A DNA stretch of 38,811 nt from Acidobacteriia bacterium UBA6623 (GTDB taxonomy: Bacteria; Acidobacteriota; Terriglobia; Bryobacterales; UBA6623). A model generated the notes under the pieces. The model was not told the DNA's origin, searched no databases, and saw nothing but the letters and a program-made list of their open reading frames with translations. Positions 1 through 9,284 of the stretch are shown in pieces (positions within the stretch are counted from its first letter, which is position 1; each line of letters starts with the position of its first letter). The stretch covers positions 1 through 38,811 of the forward strand of contig DJHJ01000010.1 of the NCBI GenBank assembly GCA_002433055.1. Direction: 5' to 3'. The translations under genes and the position numbers were made by a program.

Positions 1-116
1 CACCAACCATACTGCCATCCCTATGCGAGCTGCAATCTCTGCGAACATGAAATCGATTGTACCTTGGGGACAGTTACACGTCTTTACATTTCAGATTTAG
101 ATTGTATGTTGCTCTT

Positions 117-1550
117 TCAACTAAGAATTTCATGAATGACATGGCCATGCACATCGGTGAGACTCACATCGCGACCACCAAAGCGGTAGGTCAATCGTTC
201 ATGGTCTAGGCCAAATAGATGCAGAATTGTCGCGTGAAGATCGTGCACGGTTGTAATATTCTCAATTGCATGCATGCCCATTTCATCGGTTGACCCGTAA
301 ACTGTCCCACCTTTAATTCCGGCGCCTGCCACCCACACGGAGAATGCTGTTTCATGGTGATCACGCCCATGAACATTTCCAGTGTGAGGAGTGCGACCAA
401 ACTCTGTACCCCAGAAAACTAACGTATTTTCAAGCATGCCACGTGACCGGAGATCCTTGATTAAGGCTGCTACACCCTGATCAGTCATGAAAGAATTATT
501 CTCGTGGCCTTCCTTGAGGTTCCAGTGCTGATCCCAGCTTCCATTCATTCGACCGTAGAGATCTGGGCAATTAATTTCAACGAATCTCACTCCCGCTTCC
601 ACTAAGCGGCGAGCGCGGAGACACTGCAAACTATAGTTGTATTTGGCTTTATCGGTGGTGTCTAACCCGTAAAGTTTTTTTGTGGCCTCACTTTCGCGAT
701 CCAGATTTAGGACATCAGGAACAAGTGATTGCATCCGGTAGGCTAGCTCATAATTGTAAATCGCAGATTCTACCGAGTCGTTCGATCCCAATGAAGCTAA
801 AAACGAGCGATCTTGTGACAGCAATACATCAAGCTTGGCACGTTGCACGCGTGGGTTTTTGTCCGAGGGGACAATATTTTCTATTGGAATTCCCTCGTCT
901 CGAACCGGCATGGCTTGGTGACTGGCTGGCAAAAATCCATTTGAATAACTTTCCAAACCGCCCGGAGGAATAGTATTTCCATGCAAGAGAACATAGCCTG
1001 GCAGGTTTTTATTCTCACTACCTAATCCGTAGTTGATCCATGAGCCCAGGCTCGGAGACCCCCCTGCTGAACGGCCCGTATGCATCAGGATGTTACCCCG
1101 TGGATGCAGAGGAAAGCCGGTTTTCATTGAGCGGACTATCGCCAACTCGTCGGCACAGGTTGCAATATGTGGAAAGAGGTCACTAATGGGGATACCTGAT
1201 TCTCCGTGCTGTTGGAACTGCCACGGGGACTTCTTCCATTTCCGCCGGCCGTCAGGAGTCTGATTTTCTCCATCAAACTCTGCCAACTTAGGTTTCGGAT
1301 CGAAAGTATCAATGTGAGAAGCCCCCCCCGGCATGTAACAAAAGATGATGTTTTTAGCCTTTGGAGCAAAGTGTGGTCCAGTTGATGCCGACAATCCTGC
1401 ATAGGAATCTTCGGCCATCAATGAAGAAAGTGCTAACATGCCAAAGCCACTCGAAGCATAGGTCAACATCTCACGCCGAGTCATAGAGCTAGCCGTATAT
1501 CCTGGGCAAAGATTTCTACTATTGGACCAATAGTTACTCATTTGAATCAC
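117..1550 (-). CDS. Tat-exported DUF1501 family protein
   Basis: DUF1501 proteins are exported proteins of the alkaline phosphatase/sulfatase-like fold, of unknown reaction, common in Planctomycetota, Verrucomicrobiota and Acidobacteriota. The N-terminus has a twin-arginine motif (TRREML) followed by a hydrophobic stretch ending near residue 50, which indicates Tat export. The C-terminal part holds the family-like segment TEFGRTP and a GRDHHET block with several His and Asp residues suited to metal binding. The length, 477 aa, is usual for the family. The first codon is GTG at 1550 with GGAAG 4 nt upstream; ATG at 1541 is an alternative start. It begins 18 nt after the stop of the upstream DUF1549/DUF1553 gene, so the two are very likely co-transcribed. 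This pairing is typical and suggests a joint envelope function, but the substrate is unknown. Confidence 0.9.
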   Translation of the reverse strand: MIQMSNYWSNSRNLCPGYTASSMTRREMLTYASSGFGMLALSSLMAEDSYAGLSASTGPHFAPKAKNIIFCYMPGGASHIDTFDPKPKLAEFDGENQTPDGRRKWKKSPWQFQQHGESGIPISDLFPHIATCADELAIVRSMKTGFPLHPRGNILMHTGRSAGGSPSLGSWINYGLGSENKNLPGYVLLHGNTIPPGGLESYSNGFLPASHQAMPVRDEGIPIENIVPSDKNPRVQRAKLDVLLSQDRSFLASLGSNDSVESAIYNYELAYRMQSLVPDVLNLDRESEATKKLYGLDTTDKAKYNYSLQCLRARRLVEAGVRFVEINCPDLYGRMNGSWDQHWNLKEGHENNSFMTDQGVAALIKDLRSRGMLENTLVFWGTEFGRTPHTGNVHGRDHHETAFSVWVAGAGIKGGTVYGSTDEMGMHAIENITTVHDLHATILHLFGLDHERLTYRFGGRDVSLTDVHGHVIHEILS

Positions 1551-1568
1551 AGTGCTTCCGCCGCAATT

Positions 1569-4500
1569 TTAGCGTATATAGATAAATTCCTTCAGATTAA
1601 AAAGTGAGTGTGCTAAATCCTTCCACACGGGTCGGGATTTAAGCATCTCTTCTCGCTTGACAACATGCAGCGAAGCCAATTCAGATACCAAACCTCTCAA
1701 GCGATCTAATTCCACAGCTTCGGGCCGCCGGCCGAGTGCAACCTCAAACATTTTATCAATGCGTTTGTCGACACTGGTATCCAATTCCTCCATTACTTGA
1801 TCAGCCCAAACGCCGGCTTGTTGAAGCACAAAGGGATGATTCAGCAAGGCCAAAGGCTGCCCGGGAATGTTTGTGGTGTTTCGTTGTCCGCGACTTACAC
1901 TAGGGATTGGAAAATCAAACAGTTCAAGAAAGCGGTCACCCTCATGTCGTGTAACCTTGATGTAGATACTGCGTCTACCCTTTCCATCGAGTGGCCCAGA
2001 AAAAAGTTTGCGCTTTTCCCGGTGAATCTTCTTGTTCGGATCCTGTGGGTCTTTTCGATATGGATGAATACTTGGTCCGAACAGCTTTCGGTTTAATGTC
2101 CCGGCAGTTGCCAAAATTGAATCTCGTACCATCTCTGCATCCAGTCTCCGGACCGGGTATCTGTGAAGAAGACGATTTTCAGGGTCTACGGCCGACCCAA
2201 CTTTGGATGTATTGCTCGCCTGACGAAATGTTCTAGTCAAGACTAGTTGACGAATGAACTGTTTAATTGACCATCTCTGTTGCACAAATTGTATTGCCAA
2301 GTAATCGAGCAGTTTGGGGTGAGAAGGTTTTTCCCCTAGACGTCCAAGATTGTTCACTGTCGAGACTATGCCGCGACCGAAAACATGGTGCCAAATCCTG
2401 TTCACCATCACTCGTGCCGTCAGAGGGTTTTTGGGGTCTGCAATAATCTCCGCCATCTCTCTACGGCCACTTTGTTCAACATCGAAACCATGTGAAGATT
2501 TTGTGATTAACTGCAAAAATCCGCGATGAGCTGTGACTCCCGGGTTTTCCGGGTTCCCACGCTCAAGAACAGGATAATCTCGCCCAGCTTCAAGATCAAT
2601 CATCCCATTGATGACCCGAGGTTCAGTAATCTCTAACTCCACGGCTCGGTATCTTTTCACCAGGTCTGCTAGCTGCTTGTTGATGTGCACAGAATTCGGA
2701 AGCAATTCACTTCTGATGAGCCAAGAAATCCATTTTGTATCATCGTCTGTTGCTTTGTTTGTTGCCCATGCAGATATTGCTTGTCTTGCCTTAGATGCGT
2801 ACAATGCTGCTAATTCAGAAAAATTCTTTGGAGACACACCGGAGAAAAGATCTGTTAAGTGGGTCAATTCGTTTTCGGGAACAGCTTCGCAATCATGAGT
2901 CACTACTTTTGCAACTCCAAAATAAGATCTGGGTTTGATTTGATCGAGACTGTACGTGCGGCCGTTCATATATGGACGTTCAGGAAAACGTGGGTTGTCA
3001 TGTCGTGTTACAAGTTCAATATATGAGGGGTAAGAATGATTCTCGAATTTGGTAGGAATACGAACCCACTTAAGGGAATCCGTTTCCAGCATGTCGTAGT
3101 CGTCACTTAGAGAACAATTGTCCATCGGCATTCGCCAAGAACCTAATTTGCCACCCATTGCTTGAATGCTGACAAAGAGTTTGTCTTGAGGCAGTAAAGG
3201 TGATCGAATCGCCGCATTAAGTTTCCCAGAGAGTTTATGACTGTATATGCCGGCTAAAAAAATGTTACTCAAGACGTTAGGTCCTTCCGGAGAAATTGCG
3301 AATTCTCCAGGGGCTGCGATGGCGTCACTGAGAGCCTGTCCTTCACCTGACCAATCATGAAGAGAACCATCTCTAAAATCAACAAGAGTGTTGAAGTAGT
3401 CTCTGTTGAACTCTGATCGTGAAGCCGCTTCTTTGTCATATCGAATCGCAAGATCACGCCAACTTTTTGCGAAATTTTTAGAGTGCTCTTTGACAAGTTG
3501 GTGTAGCTCCATCCAAATAAATAGCGGGTCTTCCCAGGTGACCTTTTCTTGTCCGAAGAGCACCGAGTCTAACCCACCCTTCTGTTCTTCGGTTAATTGT
3601 TTTACTTCTTCTGAACGTGGCTGCGGTCGATATTTCCACGACAAGTATGACTCATGCAGCCGTGTAGCAATGTTGTTACCTTCCTCAATCCACAGGGAGG
3701 CTAATTCATTTCGAATCTTGAGTTTCAGGCGCCGTAATTCTTCACGGTGCGTTTCATTAATGTCGGGCGTGTCGAGAGTTCTTGTTACCATTCGTGAACT
3801 ACTCAGCACACTGTAGAGACGGTAGTAATCCTTCGTCGGAATCGGATCGAGCTTGTGGTCGTGACACTGGGCACAAGCAATTGTCAATCCTTGGAATGCT
3901 TTTCCTAATGTATCGATTTGATCAGCAACAACATCTGTTCGTATTTCTCGGAATTTGGCGCAGTCATCGTGACCTTGCTCGCCAAATCGGTAGAAGTTTA
4001 GCCCGGCCAACGATTCATTAATGCCGTCACGTTTATTAATGCGTGGTTGATCTAGTAAGTCGCCAGCGATATGTTCGCGGATTAGTTGGTCATACGGCAC
4101 GTCTGCATTGAAGGCTCTAATCAGGTAATCACGGTAGTGTGACGCACCATTAATCTCATAATTCCAGTCATTTCCCAACGTTTCTGCAAAGCGCACGACA
4201 TCCATCCAGTGTCGCGCCCAATGTTCGCCAAAATGTACCGAATTAAGGAGCTCGTCCACGATTGTCTCGTAAGAGGCCGGTGATGAGTTAGCCAAAAATC
4301 GAGCCATCTGATCTGTGTTTGGAGGCAAGCCCGTTAGTACGAGACTCAAGCGTCGAATTAGCGTTTGAGGAGATGTCAAGGGAGCGGGCAACAAGCCCTC
4401 GGCCGTTAGTTTTTGGCGAATGAAACGGTCAATTGGTTCCACTGAGCTTTCAGCAGAGTCTGAATTTGGTGGCGCAACCTCCTTCACAGGTTGAAAAGCC

Positions 4501-4991
4501 CAGTGTTGTTTAGTGATCTGCTCGTAGAATCTCGGGTCACCCGGACTCAGCGGCTGTTCTATTTCGGTTGGCCAGGGCGCACCTAACGAAATCCATTTTT
4601 CAATTGCACCAATTTGCTCATCAGTAAGTTTTTCCGCAGGCGGCATTGCGAGACTTTCGTGCCTTACGGCCTGCATTAAAAGGCTGTTTGTAACATCGTA
4701 TGGAACTATTGCCGGGCCACGACTTCCGCCAGTTAATATTGCCTCGCGCGAGTCCAGTCGCAAGCCCTTCTGCTGCAGTTGTGGTCCGTGGCAAAGGTAG
4801 CATTTTTCCACCAGGATCGGTCGTATTTTCTGCTCAAAAAATTCAATATTGTCAGAGGGGCCCGCAGACCAAATTCGCATTACGCTGAGAAAAACTAAAC
4901 AGGTGAAGAGTGCCAACCTTTCACTTCTGATAGTTATTCTTCTGCGGCTGACGTTCACCTTGTATTTAGCTTGTGGTTGTAAGAGAAACAT
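1569..4991 (-). CDS. Secreted PSCyt1/DUF1549/DUF1553 protein
   Basis: This large exported protein has a hydrophobic signal segment at about residues 26-43. A c-type heme motif CYLCH (C64, C67, H68) follows, as in the Planctomycete cytochrome C domain PSCyt1. The DUF1549 (PSCyt2) region spans about residues 165-390 and ends with a second CxxCH-like motif, CAQCHDHKLDP, near residue 375. A middle region of about 250 residues looks beta-rich and was not assigned. DUF1553 (PSD1) spans about residues 850-1110 and starts at DPKNPLTARVMVNRIWHH. The length of 1140 aa is within the range for such proteins. The start is uncertain: the ATG at 4991 lacks a clear ribosome binding site and leaves a basic leader of about 25 residues before the hydrophobic core. 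It is the first gene of a pair with the DUF1501 gene. The function is unproven; a periplasmic redox or polymer-degrading role is only inferred. Confidence 0.9.
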   Translation of the reverse strand: MFLLQPQAKYKVNVSRRRITIRSERLALFTCLVFLSVMRIWSAGPSDNIEFFEQKIRPILVEKCYLCHGPQLQQKGLRLDSREAILTGGSRGPAIVPYDVTNSLLMQAVRHESLAMPPAEKLTDEQIGAIEKWISLGAPWPTEIEQPLSPGDPRFYEQITKQHWAFQPVKEVAPPNSDSAESSVEPIDRFIRQKLTAEGLLPAPLTSPQTLIRRLSLVLTGLPPNTDQMARFLANSSPASYETIVDELLNSVHFGEHWARHWMDVVRFAETLGNDWNYEINGASHYRDYLIRAFNADVPYDQLIREHIAGDLLDQPRINKRDGINESLAGLNFYRFGEQGHDDCAKFREIRTDVVADQIDTLGKAFQGLTIACAQCHDHKLDPIPTKDYYRLYSVLSSSRMVTRTLDTPDINETHREELRRLKLKIRNELASLWIEEGNNIATRLHESYLSWKYRPQPRSEEVKQLTEEQKGGLDSVLFGQEKVTWEDPLFIWMELHQLVKEHSKNFAKSWRDLAIRYDKEAASRSEFNRDYFNTLVDFRDGSLHDWSGEGQALSDAIAAPGEFAISPEGPNVLSNIFLAGIYSHKLSGKLNAAIRSPLLPQDKLFVSIQAMGGKLGSWRMPMDNCSLSDDYDMLETDSLKWVRIPTKFENHSYPSYIELVTRHDNPRFPERPYMNGRTYSLDQIKPRSYFGVAKVVTHDCEAVPENELTHLTDLFSGVSPKNFSELAALYASKARQAISAWATNKATDDDTKWISWLIRSELLPNSVHINKQLADLVKRYRAVELEITEPRVINGMIDLEAGRDYPVLERGNPENPGVTAHRGFLQLITKSSHGFDVEQSGRREMAEIIADPKNPLTARVMVNRIWHHVFGRGIVSTVNNLGRLGEKPSHPKLLDYLAIQFVQQRWSIKQFIRQLVLTRTFRQASNTSKVGSAVDPENRLLHRYPVRRLDAEMVRDSILATAGTLNRKLFGPSIHPYRKDPQDPNKKIHREKRKLFSGPLDGKGRRSIYIKVTRHEGDRFLELFDFPIPSVSRGQRNTTNIPGQPLALLNHPFVLQQAGVWADQVMEELDTSVDKRIDKMFEVALGRRPEAVELDRLRGLVSELASLHVVKREEMLKSRPVWKDLAHSLFNLKEFIYIR

Positions 4992-5069
4992 AACAAGGGC
5001 AAGCCCTTACCCCTCCTAAGAGTCTGGAAACCACTAGCCAGCAAGAGCAAGAGTATCCTAATAGGGTTT

Positions 5070-5501
5070 TTATTCTTTGCAATTTGCAGTCAGATAACCA
5101 ACTCCCATTCCATAATCACTTAATTCCACAACATATGTGCAGGCAACTGCCGAATTGGCATATTTTCCGGTTCCGCCAGTGCGTGTAAACGTTCCTTGAT
5201 TCCCTTTCGACATGTCCCTTTTGGCTGTCATGTATTCTACATCTTTGTCCTGATCAGTACTTTGGCAACTACCTGAAAGCATATTTCCTGTAATGTTCAC
5301 AAGGCATTTTAATACTGATCTGTTGCCGTTAGAATCCTCTGAAATTCCGGTTAGAGTAGCGTTCGTGATGTCTGAGCCGTCATGATTTTTAATCATACTT
5401 GCATCCTCAATCTTATAAGCGCTTTTTACCGTATAATCGGCGTGCGCTATGCCAGAAGACATCAGCAAGATAATAGACGTCATTAATAGAAGTGTTCTCA
5501 T
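5070..5501 (-). CDS. Small secreted protein of unknown function
   Basis: A 143-residue protein with a clear Sec signal peptide: a short basic N-terminus, a hydrophobic core and a likely cleavage after AHA at about residue 21. The mature part is polar, rich in Ser, Thr, Asn and Gly, and has four cysteines, in the segments LKCLV, GSCQS, VACTY and ANCKE. These could form two disulfides in the periplasm or outside the cell. Beta-structure is likely from the alternating pattern. AAAGGGAG lies about 10 nt upstream of the ATG and supports the start. The gene stands alone between the DUF1549/DUF1553 gene and tRNA-Val, all on the minus strand. I do not recognise the family. Confidence 0.75.
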   Translation of the reverse strand: MRTLLLMTSIILLMSSGIAHADYTVKSAYKIEDASMIKNHDGSDITNATLTGISEDSNGNRSVLKCLVNITGNMLSGSCQSTDQDKDVEYMTAKRDMSKGNQGTFTRTGGTGKYANSAVACTYVVELSDYGMGVGYLTANCKE

Positions 5502-5553
5502 AGACTTTCTTTTCTCCCTTTATAAGACCTCTCTACAGCGCTACCCAATTCTA

Positions 5554-5630
5554 TGGTGGGCGCGCCCAGACTCGAACTGGGGACCTCCTGCGTGTGAAGC
5601 AGGCACTCTAACCAACTGAGCTACGCGCCC
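5554..5630 (-). tRNA. tRNA-Val (anticodon CAC)
   Basis: Reading the minus strand from 5630, the sequence folds as a full cloverleaf. The acceptor stem is GGGCGCG/CGCGCCC. The D arm is GCTC...GAGT. The anticodon stem CCTGC/GCAGG encloses the loop TTCACAC with anticodon CAC. The T arm is CCCAG-TTCGAGT-CTGGG. Discriminator A and an encoded CCA lie at 5554-5557. Total length is 77 nt. The anticodon reads the valine codon GUG. Confidence 0.97.
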
Positions 5631-5773
5631 TCCTCTGAGGGTGTAATGCCTGACAGATCACGTTCTATGTGATATGAAACTCCCAGTGCATTCGCTGCGT
5701 CTTGTAGTTTACCGGAAAACCTCCCCACAATCATGGATGTTTTGGTATTTCAAAGTAAAGGCTACAATTGGAT

Positions 5774-7102
5774 TCATTTGGGGTTGTGGATGGCTGCATG
5801 TTCATTCTGGTTGACCCTTCGATCTTCCTCGAACTCTTTGGTCAGCAGCAGTGATAGAGTCAGTATGATTCTCTGCAAGCCTATTTCTCGACCTTGTGGA
5901 TGGAACCATTCGGAGGCCGTGTGAACTTTTCCGCCACGGCCCCCCGCCCCGATGGCTACAGCTGGAAGACCCATGGCAAGAGGGATGTTAGCGTCGGTGG
6001 AGGCACAATCGAGATGCGCTTGAATACCGAGTTTAGAATCAACTGCCCGAATGACATCGACGACGTAATTTTGACTTGATAAAAAAGCGGCGGGGCGGTG
6101 GCCAATTTCCCGAATCTTATAGTTCAGCGGATGCTGTGAAGTTCGACGGTTCTCGATTTCTACCCCCAGCTTAAGGGCATCACCCAGGCTGTCTACCAGA
6201 CTCTTCATCTCTTCTGAACTTTGAGAACGTATGTCTACTTTTGCCCGAGCCAAATCAGGAATCGAGTTTACGCCGAATCCACCTTCTATAACACCAACGC
6301 TTAGTGTTGTCCGTGGTGATTCAGGCAAGTCTGTGTCTGCCAGAATCGTCACGGTCCTTGCCAAAGCATGGATTGGGTTCGCAGTTCCAAAATCGTTCCA
6401 ACTGTGTCCGCCGGACCCTTGGATTAAAATTTCAAAACGACTGCTGCCCAGCGCTTCCGCAGTAATGTGTCTCGTTGAAGCCCCATCCAGGATCAAAAAA
6501 GAAGAAAGTTTTTTAGCTAAAGGAGAAAGCTGACATAGGTAATTCATTCCAAGCAAACTGCCTTCTCCTTCTTCGGCAACGCTGGCGATCAGTAAAATGT
6601 TTTTTTTGATTGCCATTGTCCGAACCAGTGAGAGTTGTGAATGGTTTTGGAAAAGCTTTCCCAGTGCCAGCAAGGCGGCGAGCCCCGCTCCGTTGTCGGT
6701 GACGCCAGGGCCGACGAAAGTCCCGTCTTCGGCGACCGCAATATCGGTGGAGTGGCGCGGAGCCAACACGGTATCCATGTGGGCACATACGGCGACGAAA
6801 GGCAAACCGGATTGGAAGATGATCGGCACAACAACATTACCTGCATCATCTAAATAAGCGGTGTGTCCAAGCTTTCGAAAAGATTCAGTTAGGTATTCGG
6901 CACGAGTCTGTTCCTGAAAAGTAGGGGCTGCAATACGACAGGTCTCTATATGGTGGTAGTCAATCCAATCACGTTCTGATATTGGAAAATTAAGCCATGA
7001 GCATACTATTTCGGCTTCAGATAGTTTTTTTGTAGCAGCAGCAAGGTCTCGTTGAGAGAAATTGGAAGAGGAGTTAGTAACAACGTCGTACTTGTCGGTC
7101 AT
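5774..7102 (-). CDS. M20 family metallopeptidase (peptidase T-like)
   Basis: A zinc-dependent exopeptidase or amidohydrolase of the M20 family. Visible motifs are CAHMDTV (metal ligand H108, catalytic-site D110), GVTDNGAG with bridging D136, VAEEGEG with the general-base Glu pair, LILDGAS with a metal Asp, and the C-terminal VHTASEW with the last metal His. A dimerisation-type lid domain fits the segment starting near GSGGHSWNDFG. There is no signal peptide, so it is cytoplasmic. The length of 442 aa fits M20 and the tandem motifs resemble tripeptidase or peptidase T-like members, but the substrate cannot be told. A GAGGGG ribosome binding site just upstream supports the ATG. It is transcribed divergently from the Gfo/Idh/MocA gene. 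Confidence 0.88.
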   Translation of the reverse strand: MTDKYDVVTNSSSNFSQRDLAAATKKLSEAEIVCSWLNFPISERDWIDYHHIETCRIAAPTFQEQTRAEYLTESFRKLGHTAYLDDAGNVVVPIIFQSGLPFVAVCAHMDTVLAPRHSTDIAVAEDGTFVGPGVTDNGAGLAALLALGKLFQNHSQLSLVRTMAIKKNILLIASVAEEGEGSLLGMNYLCQLSPLAKKLSSFLILDGASTRHITAEALGSSRFEILIQGSGGHSWNDFGTANPIHALARTVTILADTDLPESPRTTLSVGVIEGGFGVNSIPDLARAKVDIRSQSSEEMKSLVDSLGDALKLGVEIENRRTSQHPLNYKIREIGHRPAAFLSSQNYVVDVIRAVDSKLGIQAHLDCASTDANIPLAMGLPAVAIGAGGRGGKVHTASEWFHPQGREIGLQRIILTLSLLLTKEFEEDRRVNQNEHAAIHNPK

Positions 7103-7260
7103 CGGCCCCTCAGTCTATCAGCAATTTCGTAAGCTAATTTGACGATGGATCCTAACGGTTGCTAGTTTGACACTTTACCCCGATTTTTTTGAGGGGTCTG
7201 GATGTTGAGCGGGAGGCCGGGTTTAGAGTTACGGCAAGATCAATTTAGAGAAGGTGCCTA

Positions 7261-8352
7261 GTGGATAAAGTGCGAATTGGAATCATTGGTTCAGGTTTCT
7301 CAGGAGATCTTCATGCAGATGCTTTTTCTCGCGACTTGCGTGCGGAGATTGTTGCTGTTGCCGGATCAAATCAGCATCGTGCTGATGAATTCGCCGCAAA
7401 GTGGAATCTAGCCTATGCGTTCAGCGACTATCGACGGATGCTGGAGTTGCCTGACATCGACTTGATTACAATTGGTGTCCCAAACGACTTGCATTGTCAA
7501 ATAGCAATTGACTCAGCGTTAGCTGGCAAACACGTTGTAGTGGAGAAGCCACTCTGTATGACATTGGATGAAGCTGATCGCATGATTGCTACTGCGTCTG
7601 AAACAGGCACCAAACTGATGTATGCGGAGGACCTCTGTTTTGCGCCTAAGTATGTTCGAGCAAAACAGCTAGTTGATGAAGGTGCGATTGGGAGAGTTTT
7701 CCGCACTCGTCAGCTTGAAAAACATTTTGGGCCTCATTCGGACTGGTTCTGGGATATGAGTCGATCTGGAGGTGGTGCATTGTTTGATATGGGCTGTCAC
7801 GGGGCAGAATTTGCACGCTGGATGCTCGACAAGCCCAAAGTTAAGAGTGTTACGGCTCATATGGGAACCTATGTGCATACCGATAAAACCCAAGGCGAGG
7901 ACGACGCGACCGGTATCATCGAGTGGGAAAACAACACTGTTTCAGTAATTGAAAATAGTTGGGCTAAACGAGGCGGCATTGAAGACTGTGCCGAAATCCA
8001 CGGAGTAGAAGGAGTGATCTACTGTGATCTCGTAAGAGGTAGTTCGATGTTGACCTATAGTGAGCGCGGGTTTGGATATGCTGTTGAAAAGGCGCCAGAA
8101 ACCAAGGGGTGGACGTTTCCTCTATTTGATGAATGGATGCAATATGGCTACCCGGGAGAGATGAAGCATTTTCTTGACTGCATAGTGGATGGTAAAGAAC
8201 CTCTTGAGACTGCTGAAGATGGACGGGCTGTCCTTGAAATTATGTTTGCTTGCTATGAGTCTGCCGCGACAGGACGACGGATTGATTTTCCATACACTCC
8301 AAGTGATCCGTCGAGCCCCGTGGCAGTCTGGATGAACCGCGAATCTCGGTAA
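7261..8352 (+). CDS. Gfo/Idh/MocA family NAD(P)-dependent oxidoreductase
   Basis: A cytoplasmic sugar or polyol dehydrogenase-like enzyme. The N-terminal Rossmann fold has the dinucleotide motif GSGFSG at residues 10-15, and the family signature EKP is at residues 95-97 (VVVEKPLCMT). The C-terminal alpha/beta substrate domain includes DMGCHGAEFARW, containing the His expected in the active site. The length of 363 aa is usual. The start is GTG with AGAAGG a few bases upstream. No sugar-pathway gene sits beside it, so the substrate is not predictable. The thiol peroxidase gene follows after 80 bp on the same strand and could be co-transcribed. Confidence 0.9.
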   Translation: MDKVRIGIIGSGFSGDLHADAFSRDLRAEIVAVAGSNQHRADEFAAKWNLAYAFSDYRRMLELPDIDLITIGVPNDLHCQIAIDSALAGKHVVVEKPLCMTLDEADRMIATASETGTKLMYAEDLCFAPKYVRAKQLVDEGAIGRVFRTRQLEKHFGPHSDWFWDMSRSGGGALFDMGCHGAEFARWMLDKPKVKSVTAHMGTYVHTDKTQGEDDATGIIEWENNTVSVIENSWAKRGGIEDCAEIHGVEGVIYCDLVRGSSMLTYSERGFGYAVEKAPETKGWTFPLFDEWMQYGYPGEMKHFLDCIVDGKEPLETAEDGRAVLEIMFACYESAATGRRIDFPYTPSDPSSPVAVWMNRESR

Positions 8353-8432
8353 AACCCTCTTGTGGGTGCCGCTGGGCTGGTTGTGTAGGCTTTGATTGGA
8401 AATATTGTTTAGAATTATGTTGAGGGAAGAAA

Positions 8433-8951
8433 ATGACAGACGAAAGAACAACCACATTCAAAGGGGATCCACTCGTTATACTGGGTCCGGAACTCAAAGC
8501 TGGAGATAATGCTCCGGACTTCGAATTGACAGACAATGGTTTAGGTGCAGTGTCACTGGCGGATACAGGTAGTGGAACTCGTATTTTTAGCGTTGTTCCA
8601 TCTCTTGACACTCCCGTGTGTGATCAACAGACAAGACGGTTCAATGAGGAGGCGGCGGCGCTAGGTGACGTTACAATCTACACAGTCAGTGCTGATTTAC
8701 CTTTTGCTCAAGGGCGATGGTGTGGCGCTGCAGGTGTAGAGAAAGTAAAAACGGTTTCTGATTACAAAAACGGCAATTTTGGAGAATCTTGGGGTACCAT
8801 GATCCGCGACTGGCGAATTAGCAGTCGTGCGGTATTTGTCGTTGATGGTGCAAACATCATTCGCTACGCTGAGTACGTTCCTGAAATCGCTGAACACCCT
8901 GACTATGCTGCCGCACTTGCAACAGCAAGAGATATTGTGGGCAGCAGTTGA
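8433..8951 (+). CDS. tpx: Thiol peroxidase (Tpx, atypical 2-Cys peroxiredoxin)
   Basis: Reduces hydrogen peroxide and alkyl or lipid hydroperoxides using thioredoxin. It shows the peroxidatic cysteine in SLDTPVCDQQTRRF (C63) and the resolving cysteine in GRWCGAAG (C97), the same spacing as E. coli Tpx (C61/C95). The downstream EYVPEIAEHPDY segment is also Tpx-like. The length of 172 aa matches the family. GAGGGAAG upstream of the ATG supports the start. The product is probably cytoplasmic, with no signal peptide. The next gene is 333 bp away. Confidence 0.95.
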   Translation: MTDERTTTFKGDPLVILGPELKAGDNAPDFELTDNGLGAVSLADTGSGTRIFSVVPSLDTPVCDQQTRRFNEEAAALGDVTIYTVSADLPFAQGRWCGAAGVEKVKTVSDYKNGNFGESWGTMIRDWRISSRAVFVVDGANIIRYAEYVPEIAEHPDYAAALATARDIVGSS

Positions 8952-9284
8952 TAAAAGCCCAGAGATCCCACACCACTACCACGCGCACTAGGGTGAGCGT
9001 GTGTCAAAAGACCTAGGCCCCTGATGGTGGCAGGAATGGGCTTGTTCATGGCAGTGTCTTCGTGGTTTGGATGATGACGGAAGGGTCTACCAATCCATCA
9101 TCAAACCTGGTCGTGCAAAATGCCCATCCACTGCAGAACGTGTACGAATTGACTCCGATCAACGGCTACTACAGCAGATGCCGACAGAGCATCCGCTTGG
9201 GTGTGTTGAGTGTGGATCTCAGCTCTTTACACGGGCGACTGAATAGTAGTCCCTACTGAATGTAGTCCGAGCTGACGGATCGCA
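8952..9284 (+). other. 333-bp non-coding gap between tpx and MFS gene
   Basis: No convincing gene is seen here. A 65-codon reading frame at 9062-9259 has no recognisable family, no clear ribosome binding site and no typical composition. An imperfect hairpin (CACGC-g-CAC, loop TAGG, GTG-a-GCGTG) lies at 8980-9001, about 30 nt after the tpx stop. It may act as a transcription end, though no T-run follows. Confidence 0.4.

Noticed and set aside
4995..5008. Short palindrome AAGGGC/GCCCTT just upstream of the gene starting at 4991
   Set aside because: Only 6-bp arms with no supporting promoter; too short to claim a function.
7167..7172. TTGACA between the divergent M20 and Gfo/Idh/MocA genes
   Set aside because: No -10-like box stands at 16-19 nt downstream, so it is not called as a promoter.
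9062..9259. Plus-strand 65-codon frame between tpx and the MFS gene
   Set aside because: No ribosome binding site, no recognisable family and an atypical composition.
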